In this document: piece after piece, positions 54,901-64,000 of the stretch
How the letters are laid out: every line of letters starts with the position of its first letter
Numbering within the stretch: position 1 is the stretch's first letter
NCBI RefSeq assembly: GCF_019649055.1
Contig: NW_026570327.1
Location: 399,349 to 463,348, forward strand
Length of the DNA: 64,000 bases
Source of the DNA: Paramacrobiotus metropolitanus
Taxonomy: Eukaryota; Tardigrada; Eutardigrada; Parachela; Macrobiotidae
Direction of reading: 5' to 3'
Notes under the pieces: generated by a model
Seen by the model: the letters and a program-made list of their open reading frames with translations, nothing else
Told to the model about the DNA's origin: nothing
The model's database searches: none
Translations under genes and position numbers: made by a program

Positions 54901-57685
54901 ATCACGTGCAAATATGTAAAAATTATCAAAAATGTTAGACGTCTGCTGTATTTAGAGTGAACTTTGAACGGTCATCTATAAATGCTGCGTAGCTGAGTTT
55001 GACGGCACCCTTTTAAACAGGACGTGAATTCCTTCCAACAATGTCAAATGTCAAAGTTACGCAGACGAATCGATCCCCATCCCTCTTTAAAAATATATTC
55101 GTCAACAGAACTGTAATTTGGTGCGATGCTGTACTGCCTATCAATACGGATTAATGCTATTAGCGCACGCTCACGTATAGCGTGCACAGTTCTTATTAAT
55201 GCTGGAACAAACACGTACGGAGTCAACCATAAACTGTATAAGAAGTTAAATGTCGGATTGCGCTTGACATGACGCGTTATCGTTAGAAAACTCATCAGGA
55301 GCGACGTTTCCTAAATCTCTGTAATAATGATTGCGAGCGATCGAATTGCAAATTGTCGTCCGTCGGACACTAGGAGCAACTAGGTTAGCTACTGCACTTT
55401 TTTCTCCGCCAGATTAGTAAGTGTCATTAGTGCCATACAGTCATTTGCAACTGGGATGTTTTCCCATTCCGTTCGATTACAACCATTTTTCATCAGTCCC
55501 GGTTTTCTCCGGGACGCCGGATATAAGTGGTGGCATGCAAAATCCAAGCAAAACATACTGCAGAAAAAAAATTACCGGCAAAAATTGTAGACCAAATACG
55601 GATGTAATTGTATCAAAACAGTACTAGCCGGCAGCAGGTTGCGCCTGTCTACAATTGCACGGAAAGGATGCAATTTTTTTCAAGTATCTTTTAAGGGTCA
55701 TACGCCGCTCTCCACATTATTTGCTTATTTTATGCAGTGATTGACTGTTAAGGTATCACATGGCGCGGACTACCAACTGCCGCGTGAAAATATTTGTGGT
55801 ATCCAGTGTAACTATGAACGTCAGCGGCAAATCGGATTCCCGTCGTAATATACTGCACCCACGTACGCCGCACACGGGAATCAATATTGACGCTGGCGTA
55901 ACAGAAAATATCTGCCTGACTACAGATATTGTATACATAATATCATTATATTGTACATTTCTGCAAAATAGTAAACTACTCATACCATGTCTAGTATTTC
56001 AAATTATTCAGAAATAGATAGTAGTCGTTCGTGTCTCCTGAACAGTTTGTTCCTTTTGTGAGTTTATAAATGTAAGAAAAATAGTGTATATCAATTTTCA
56101 CTTTGTGACAAGCAAAAAAGATGTACTTTGTCATTGCAGCTAGCTAAAATAGGTCGCCATCCTATTTTGAACTTTTCGCCCGGCTTACGTCATTTTGCAT
56201 AGTTAGACTATACTCTTGATGTGCACAGTTCATGTTCGTCCGAACAATTTTACGCATGGATCCGAAAACAGTAGTGTATCTGTAAACGGATATGTACTAT
56301 CTGCCGATCGCTCCGCAGTTTGTCCTTGGAAATGCACATTAAGGAACCACCATTTTCATCCAGAATAGTCTCCACAATGAATCTTTCATGCCGATGTTTA
56401 TCAGATGACACATGCTCGCTGCGTGAATTTTCGAATGATCAATTTGCATACGGAAAACTCCTATAAGCGAATATGGGAGGGTCAGGATCAGAATCCTAAA
56501 TTAAAGTCACCGGAGTTTTTGTTTCCGGATCTCATTTAAAATGCCAGCAAAACAACCCCGTTTTTAATTAGCTATAACAATAACACTGCATTGTAAATGT
56601 GCCGAAGTAGATACAAGTGCAAACTGCAAAGTACGGAGCACGTAGACGCTAAATGCAAAACAAACAAATCAGAGTACTGTGTTATTACCAAGAGTATTTA
56701 CCGTAGATGCCGGACATTTATTGTTAGTACTCGATTGTATACAAATGTTCACAAGAAAGGTAGGATTGTTTATCCCGTTTTTCTGTTGCTTCAGTATTTT
56801 GCTGCATTTTCCAGCTCAGCAATTTCTAGCACCGTCCTTAAACGCCGATTTAAGGAATTAATAGTGCTTCATAGTCCGATGTTGTTGTTATGAAAGAGAA
56901 TAAGAAACCACTATTACTAACAGCGTCTATAAATTAATTTCTTCTTACAGCTGGATCAAGCGAACGGCTTTCTTGCACAACACCGGTGTCACAAGATTTA
57001 ACCCGGGATCGCAATTCGGCGGATTTCAAGCAAATTTTGATTAATCCTCATGGAGATTTTTTATCCAAAGCTAAATCACGCACTCTACGGATGACCGGTA
57101 AACATAACGCAGTGAATGCGACTGCAAATAAATAAGTGCATGCGGCTAAAATTCGATTACTGCAAGTGTAACGCGAGTGCAAATATTGTAGTTGCCACCA
57201 TGCATTAACATTTTAGTCGGTATGTAAAAAAGTTTACTTTATTAATACGGAAATCAATAAGGACTTACTTTACAGCACTGGTCGTCCTGATATTCATTGC
57301 CTGCTGGTCGCCCTACCAAATCATCCACATATGGTTTTTTGTGGCGTGACTCGGCCGCTGAAATCAATCCTTTGCTGCAAGAGATTCTGTTTATTTTGGA
57401 GTGTTTAGCTGCGTCGTTGATCCGTATGTGTATGGATTGTATTCTATGGGAATTTGGAAAGAGATCAAAACTTGGCAGAAGCTGCGCTGTGCCGGGCAAG
57501 ATGCTCGCTGGAATCGCAAATCGGCCAAGCGGGCCAGTTTCTGTGCTCATCAGCCAAAAGATCTGTTTCTGCGCGAATCTTCCTTAGGACCCTTCCAGTT
57601 GAAAGCCGGCAACACTATTTTCCATTTCCAAAAAGCTTATAGACACTATAATTCACCAATGAGCCGATGTGCCGCAACCTGTTGA
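51954..57685 (+). CDS. Rhodopsin-class receptor of the GnRH/AKH/corazonin superfamily
   Basis: Seven-transmembrane neuropeptide receptor. Exons 51954-52247, 53935-54025, 54108-54247, 54382-54625, 56951-57097, 57276-57685; about 441 residues. Seen: N-glycosylation site NYT; TM1 with GNGVVFW; TM2 LLHLCVADILVTVIEMPLQ; WKTTVQWRAGDTACR leading into TM3; DRF in place of DRY; TM4; extracellular loop 2 QQCVTFDAF; TM5; a ~70-residue third loop; TM6 ACWSPYQIIHIW; and TM7 with VVDPYVYGLYS (DPxxY). The TM1-TM3 wording is that of GnRH/AKH-type receptors. Between TM6 and TM7 the frame leaves and returns through two one-base shifts (57335-57340 and 57394-57397). The intervening frame (LWRDSAAEINPLLQEILFI) fits loop 3/TM7 exactly. 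Introns 1 (1.7 kb) and 4 (2.3 kb) are the window's longest. The ligand is not predictable. Confidence 0.88.
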
Positions 57686-57947
57686 ATTTTGATCTTTAGC
57701 ATAAAGTATTTGCCAGAATTTTATGTGAACATATACATGACATGTATTGCAGTTATTTTTACTAAACCAATTAAAACGATAATTCTCCGAAAGTAGATAT
57801 ACTGTACTCATAGAACACTTATTGTCTGATGATGATATCAGCACAATTAATTCGTTGTTCGCATTGTATGTAAATGTAACCTTTCGGTGTTTATTTTGTT
57901 TTTACGACCTTTAATTACCTATGTACTGTAGCTTGACCTTGGGCACA

Positions 57948-57953
57948 AATAAA
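57948..57953 (+). terminator. Polyadenylation signal (AATAAA) of the receptor gene
   Basis: AATAAA about 260 bases after the receptor stop. Confidence 0.45.
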
Positions 57954-59267
57954 AGTAAAAACTGGATATGCATTGCCGTTACAGTACTAAACTGTGCTGC
58001 TTTATTATAAGAATGTTTGACGCTTCGCACACTACTGCATGCAGCTTTGGTTTTTCGCTATTCTTGTGGTTTTGCTTAAGTAAATCAAGGCGGCCAAGAA
58101 CACTTCACATACGTAATTTCTTGATATATATAATATTATTGTTTTTCTCGATCCAGCATGTATTGTATAGTCTTCGCTCAGCTGCACACGTCGTTGCCAA
58201 GACAAGCATCACAACGATTTCTTTGGTGCGAATCTGTAACTGATTAGGTGCAATGCCGTTCCATGTACACTCGGTGAATAATAGCAAAAATGTCTTTCGG
58301 TTACTGTAGTCCAATGCAAATTTAAAGGTTACCTCTAGCCGGCAGAAAAGAGAGTCCGGTACTTTGCTGGTACAGTAAACCGAAGTTAATTAAGTCCGAC
58401 CACAATATCGGCATCGCTAGTAGCCGCAGTAGACTGGTTTAAAAAGAAATAAACTGGCTCTTTCGTTATCAACATGGTAGTCATTAGTCAAGTATATATT
58501 ATCGGAATGTTGAATTTAAGAAACAGAATACTAGCTTTATGTCGGGTCACACGACGGCCGGGTTCTACCGGAACGACCTCATGTTCAACGTTGCCGTAGG
58601 AAGCTACATACACTATTTACATCTATATGGACGTTTTGCTAAGTGCTGGCAGTTCCTCAGGTGAAATTTGTTTGCAATACGGTTACAGTTTTCAAACAAT
58701 AAAGCGGGAAATATCTGACGCTGTATATTAGTGGAATGGGCGCATAAAATATTGCGGTCGAAAGTGGCGACACAGTAGTATTCTGATTTTTTACTGTGAG
58801 CAATATTGTCGGTCATATCACAATTACAATGCCTGACAGCTGCCACACCAGAGGAGACCTCTTACAAAGGCTCCCTACCGACCGGTCAAGCTTCACATTT
58901 AACCAGCTGTAAAACGAACGTTTGGCCATGTGCTTGCTGCAAAGATAAGATTCTACAAATGCAAATTTTCCCATTTTTGGTTGCTGTAGAGTGTGATGTA
59001 TGAAATATTCTCCAGCCAATTTCATAAATGACCGGTAAATAGCATATCAAGGAATAAGATCTATATTATAACTACAAAAAAAACTGAGGCATCGAGATCG
59101 GAAAAACCAGAACCTAATCAAAAAAACTGAAAACGCCATTAGATTCAGCATGTTCAGAAACTGTCTCACATGCATTTTATTTCTAAAAAATTATTTAAAC
59201 CTCCTACATGCCGGTTTCGGCAAAGCTGGCTTCGGTAAAGCTTCAAGGTGACCTTGTGAATAATAGC
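57954..59267. other. Gene-free stretch before the minisatellite
   Basis: About 1.3 kb with only short, unremarkable ORFs on both strands and no recognised feature. Confidence 0.4.
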
Positions 59268-59765
59268 AGCTCGGTCACTCAGTCACCTAGCGATTTTGTT
59301 CACTGGACAGTGGTGGTAGCTCAATCACTTACTCATCTAGCAATTTTGTTCACTGGACAGTGGTGGTAGCTCGGTCACTCAGTCACCTAGCGATTTTGTT
59401 CACTGGACAGTGGTGGTAGCTCGGCCACTCATTCATCTAGCAATTTTGTTCGCTGGACAGTGGTGGTAGCTCGGTCATTCATTCATCTAACAATTTTGTT
59501 CACTGGACAGTGGTGGTAGCTCAATCACTTACTCATCTAGCAATCTTGTTAACTGGACAGTGGTGGTTGCTCGGTCACTCAGTCACCTAGCGATTTTGTT
59601 CACCTGGCGATCCATTGCTCGGTCATGGCTCACCTATCATCCATTGATCCATTGCTCGGTCATGGCTCACCTATCTATTTCGTTTTGTTCACTGGACAGT
59701 GGTGGTAGACTGGTAGCTGGGTTACTCACTGCCCTAACAGTTTTGTTCACTGGGTTTTGTTTCGT
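59268..59765 (+). repeat. 50-bp minisatellite, left array
   Basis: The core TTTTGTTCACTGGACAG followed by TGGTGGTAGCTC recurs exactly every 50 bp at 59294, 59344, 59394, 59444, 59494, 59544 and 59594, then decays into rearranged pieces up to about 59765. Units differ at diagnostic positions, so each can be told apart. Confidence 0.95.
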
Positions 59766-59943
59766 CGAAACCTGGGCTAATTCAAACTTTAGAAATCGAA
59801 ATTTTTTAAGGATTTTAACACTGAACATTTGAACAGCAATCAGGCGATTAGAATTCAGCATGTTTGCAAATAAAATGACACAAATTAATTATAGTACATA
59901 CTAAATACTTTATTAAATGTTCTAAGCAACTGGCAGTCTGGCA

Positions 59944-60445
59944 CTACCACCACTGTCCAGTTAACAAGATTGCTAGATGAGTAAGTGATTGAGCTACCAC
60001 CACTGTCCAGTGAACAAAATCGCTAGGTGACTGAGTGACCGAGCAACCACCACTGTCCAGTTAACAAGATTGCTAGATGAGTAAGTGATTGAGCTACCAC
60101 CACTGTCCAGTGAACAAAATTGCTAGATGAATGAGTGACCGAGCTACCACCACTGTCCAGTGAACAAAATTGTTAGATGAATGAATGACCGAGCTACCAC
60201 CACTGTCCAGCGAACAAAATTGCTAGATGAACGAGTGGCCGAGCTACCACCACTGTCCAGTGAACAAAATCGCTAGGTGACTGAGTGACCGAGCTACCAC
60301 CACTGTCCAGTGAACAAAATTGCTAGATGAATGAGTGACCGAGCTACCACCGCTGTCCAGTGAACAAAATATCTAGGTGAGTAATGACCGAGCAATAAAT
60401 CGCCAAAGTGAACAAAATTGTTAGATGAGTGAGTGACCGAGCTAG
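59944..60445 (-). repeat. 50-bp minisatellite, right array, inverted relative to the left
   Basis: CTACCACCACTGTCCAG begins at 59944 and recurs every 50 bp to 60344, followed by two shortened units to about 60445. It is the reverse complement of the left array. Several consecutive unit variants appear in the same mirrored order, so the two arrays are an inverted duplication around a ~180-bp unique centre. Confidence 0.95.
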
Positions 60446-62252
60446 ACTCCTTGCCCAAGATGTTCTACAATAACGGCTAAGGCATTTAGTGAATTAACTA
60501 ACGAATTACTGTAAGTAGAATGATTTCAAAGCGGCCGGGGATCACAAGAAACGCGGAGGCGAAGCCGCAGCGGTTTCTTGTATACAATATCTGCTGTAGC
60601 TAACTAGGCAGTCCAATTTTTCGCTAAATTGATTACCTTCGGTCTTCTTGTCATAATAAATAATGTTAGTATTGTTAGTCAGAGCAAAACATCATGCGGA
60701 TTGTCGAAGCTGGAAATAGGGTGTCTACTAACGCTCTATGGTGACAACATAATCGCCTCCTCGTAATACGCTCCTTGTCTCAGATGCAGTGTGTGGTCAC
60801 GATCCGGCGGCATGCTCTGATTCATTGTGGTTAAAAGGATGTCTATAAACGGAACCCGTACTTTTAGTGCAACCCGTACAAAGTGACGTATAGGTAAAGT
60901 TACGCATATAAGCTGTACATAACTTAAACCGACAAAACAAGGCGTCTTGCCTTTGTGCGCGATCACTGCGAAACAGAAACTTGCGACGAAAAATAATAAT
61001 TATTTCGTCAAAAGGACAGATTACGGAACTAATAGATTGCGGAGATGACCAAACTGTATGACATGAAAACCAGATTAATGTTGCATGGGAACCCAACTCA
61101 CCACCGCATCACTGGTCACTGTAGAGGTCTGTCTGGATTACTTCCATAGGAAGATGGGCTATCGCGTCGCTGAAACGTGCCGCTGACCGGAAGGCTGTGA
61201 CCAGCAATATCGCCAACTGTTTTAGCGTTCAAATTGCATATTTCAGTGTGGAATCCCCAACTGTACTCCACAGCAAACATTTAATTTTATAGCACCGGGT
61301 AACTTGTTAGTGTTTATGGACTTCTTTTTTCGTAACAATAGTGAACGTTTTCCACGTTTTGTACTCGTTTAAAGATTTTTCATTTTTTAAATTGATGAAT
61401 TTGATGGTTTCTGAGTAGAAGGGCTTGCATTAAGCATTGAAAGTTGAAAATTCGATACGCTAAATTAAAATTAAAAATTCAGAAAAATAATTTAACATTA
61501 GTAAGTACTACGGTACAGTACGTTAAACGTACACTTGTATAAACGCGGAGGTTACCTACATGCTAATTTATTTGTTATCGGATAACAAAAGTTTGTTGTC
61601 TGACAATTCTTTCATTATCTTAGTATTCCTGAATACTATCAAGTATCAAAGCAGTTCATTTACGCTGTTAAGTTTCTCGTAAGCTGTTATTATTTAATTT
61701 GACCTTGAAAATAGTTGTTGATAATTAATGTACTTATACTTTGGTAAGTACTGTACTAAAATCTCATAACTGAATGACCATAGCTGGCCAGGCCAATAAG
61801 TTTAACTCGCCAGAAATGCATAATCATGACAACAACGGCCACTTAAGGACAAACAGGCACCAGTTCAATACAGTCTTCGACAAAATCTTTGGTACAAGTT
61901 CACTGGAATGTATAAACAGCTTATACCAAGGGAGCAGACGAAGTGTATAAAGAGCATTCGCATTTGTTAAATAACTTTTTTTAAACAAGCCAGGCTAGGT
62001 TTTCCTTTTTCAAACTAAAACCGGGTCATCATAAAAGCACAGTTGAGAAATATTCTTCATAATTTAGCGTTCCTAAAATGGAAGCAAGAACACCGGTCAA
62101 CCGGTGGGGTATTTCCCGTAGGCCGCACAAATGTCCGCCACACTGCGGAGCATCAGGAATGGTCACAAAAAAGATCCGGAAATATTGCTTTGGTTTCCAT
62201 AGAGAGGTATGTAACGCTTTGGGCAAACGCAGGAACAGCGTGAGGACTAATT
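60446..62252. other. Gene-free stretch between minisatellite and coiled-coil gene
   Basis: About 1.8 kb, AT-rich from 61300. Minus-strand ORFs at 60736-61096 show no family resemblance. Probably includes the 3' UTR of the gene at 62253. Confidence 0.4.
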
Positions 62253-64000
62253 TCACTTTCTTTGGGGTGGTTGCGATTGGGAAGGCTTTGCTTTGGGAGG
62301 AGGAGGAGGCTACGGATTACAAAACAGTATTAGCAATTATTACTGCACACAATTCTTATTGTTTATATATTCTTCGATATATACTGGCCAAACAGAAAGG
62401 TCGTACCATTTGTGATAGTCTCCTTTCCAGGTTTTCCTTTTCGGTGCGCAGTTGGCGCAGTTCGTCGGCAGTTCGCACATTTTTCGGTCCAGTTTCTTTC
62501 AGTGCAATATGCGCCATTTTTTCACTTATAGCCGCCAAAAGACAGTCTTGCCTACAAAGAAACACCGATCTTATACAGCTGCATATATGGCACCCGTCTA
62601 ATTATTTACGTGAGTCTTTGCAGTTCATTTTCCATTTCTATTCTATCTTCCATAAGACGAGCAATCTGGTCTTCCTTGCCGGCAGATTGCGTTTGAAGAC
62701 GAGTCAGCTCCGCAGCAATCTCGTTGTACGCTTTCTCAATCTCCTTAAACTGTTGCTCGTATTGTTGGACCTAAAAAATTGATAAAACATTTTTACTGGC
62801 CGAAGATTGACAGCCATCTCAGTGAACAAAATTAATCTTAATATAACTAACGAAGCCGGTGTCCGACGTCAAATCAGGCTTGCTGTACAGATAACAGAGT
62901 AGATGCCAATAGCGTTTGTATTCAATATTTTTTTATATATAATTAACCATAGAAGTATACTTTTTATAAAAGTTAAAAGCTGATTAATAATTACAATCTC
63001 GCACCTTTTCCTCAGCAACTTGGAGCCTTTCCAGTTGTTGAGCTACAATCATCTCGCGTTCCATGGTAAGGGAGCTACTCTGCTCGAGCGCCCTTTCCAG
63101 TTGAGCAACCTGGGCATCCTTCTCGCGCATCCGGGTGGCAATTTCCTCCGTGCCCTGCATCTGTGCGGCGGACTGCTGCTGTGCTTGCCGTTTCAATTGT
63201 TCCGTCAGCTCTTGGCTGCGACGTTTATCCGCATCGTGTTCACGCCGCAGTTGTTCGGCTTGACTTTGCAGCTGCTGCAGTTCCTGGCGCAGTGCGCTGA
63301 TTTGTTGGTCTTTGGTCATCTTCTCCTCCTCGGCCTCTTTGAGCAATGTAAACAATCGGTTGGCCTCCGATCCGGACTGGTCCTGCTCTTGGCGGGTTCG
63401 GTTGAGCTGCTCGTCCTGCTGCGAACAGATCTTCCGTAAGGATTCGGCTTCACGGGCCGCTTGATCGCGCTCTTTGGTGGTGGATGCTAACTGCTGTTCC
63501 AGTTGCAGCATTCGCTTGTTTAGCTGAAATAGTGATTGGTCAGTGACCTTTCGTACAAGCTACGAAGTTGTGAATAAGACAACCAAAAACACAGAGTCAT
63601 GTTTTGTGTCCAGTACTATAATCTGCTATCCAAAATTTTCTAAGTTTTTATACCTATAAGGATTATGTACATTCCTGGTTTCGTAAAGTTTTGATGAAAA
63701 AAGATTTTCTGGGATTGATTGTGAACCGTTACCGATACTGATCACATACAGAGTAAGTTACTAACTGCATAGTGCAAACTGAGTAGTGTTATTGGCCGCA
63801 CTTACGCTTCTCGTACAGAAATTTCACTTTTTCACGGTCTATAGTGGAATGTGGCAATTATTACGATATAATATTCTGATAACCTTTGTACATCACTATT
63901 CTGGGAATTCCACTCACCCGCTCGGTTTCCGCCTGGGCGGAGCCGCGGTCATTATGGTTCTGTTGGGCTTGTTTCTCCAGACTGGCACACTTCTGCCTGA
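62253..64000 (-). CDS. Coiled-coil protein, ELKS/ERC-like; 5' part beyond window
   Basis: Exons 64000-63918 (partial), 63523-63005, 62770-62610, 62551-62407, 62309-62253; phases close. Almost all of the visible part is long coiled coil, rich in Gln, Glu, Leu and Arg (for example QLEQQLASTTKERDQAARE and ELQQLQSQAEQLRREHD). The part SEKMAHIAL..TADELRQLRTEKENLERRL resembles the conserved EKDAxIALLE..LKREKDRLVxQL end of ELKS/CAST proteins (Bruchpilot in flies), which scaffold active zones and bind Rab6. The last exon, joined through a TAG acceptor at 62310-62311, adds PPPPPKAKPSQSQPPQRK and a stop. Coding is certain. The ELKS assignment rests on one motif, and other coiled-coil families are possible. 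Confidence 0.6.

Noticed and set aside
57346-57381. A 36-nt intron in the receptor between TM6 and TM7
   Set aside because: It restores frame but removes a dozen residues that the neighbouring frame encodes as a perfect loop and TM7; two single-base run-length errors explain the data better.
60736-61096. Overlapping minus-strand ORFs of 76 and 99 codons
   Set aside because: No family resemblance, no splice context and no initiation context; consistent with chance.
62041-62215. Minus-strand ORF with Cys/His resembling a C1 zinc domain
   Set aside because: Cys spacing does not match C1, no acceptor joins it in frame to the coiled-coil gene, and a short last exon at 62253-62309 fits better.

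Overview
The window is nuclear DNA from an intron-rich invertebrate animal. Introns are mostly 50-400 bp with GT..AG borders, codon use is ordinary, and genes are packed 0.3-1.5 kb apart on both strands. The gene set is metazoan: IQUB, RP9, AKAP17A, TYW5, MMACHC, a Krüppel-like factor, a GnRH/AKH-type receptor and an ELKS-like coiled coil. An ecdysozoan fits best, and a tardigrade is my leading guess. That is inference from gene content and compactness, not from any search.

Layout. 0-10 kb: three genes on the minus strand, a secreted GH18 chitinase-like protein (3' end off the window), an IQUB homologue and a complete cytosolic glutaminyl-tRNA synthetase. 10.5-14.6 kb: two tandem plus-strand copies of an unrecognised cysteine-rich family. 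15-24 kb: a fatty-acid-binding protein (-), RP9 (-), a plus-strand gene joining a transposase-type helix-turn-helix region to a homeodomain, and AKAP17A (-). 24.5-34.1 kb: plus-strand MMACHC, a KLF, TYW5 and a cytosolic sulfotransferase; one sulfotransferase intron holds a strong pre-miRNA-like hairpin. 35-48 kb: a long basic, low-complexity protein of unknown role and PPAT (first step of purine synthesis). Each carries in an intron one copy of the same ~850-bp hAT-like non-autonomous element. 48-58 kb: a gene-poor stretch and then a GnRH/AKH-superfamily receptor with long introns. 59.3-60.4 kb: a 50-bp minisatellite present as two inverted arrays. 62.2-64 kb: the 3' part of an ELKS/ERC-like coiled-coil gene (-).

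The genes do not form a pathway. They are housekeeping and signalling genes side by side. Three pairs are arranged head to head within 0.4-0.6 kb (QARS1/cysteine-rich gene, RP9/homeodomain gene, AKAP17A/MMACHC) and may share promoters.

Several otherwise excellent gene models contain single-base frame breaks (AKAP17A exon 5, the homeodomain gene's first exon, two compensating ones in the receptor). Several lie in short A/G or T runs, so residual assembly indels are the simplest explanation. The items most likely to be new are the cysteine-rich tandem family, the helix-turn-helix/homeodomain chimera, the intronic hairpin and the inverted minisatellite.
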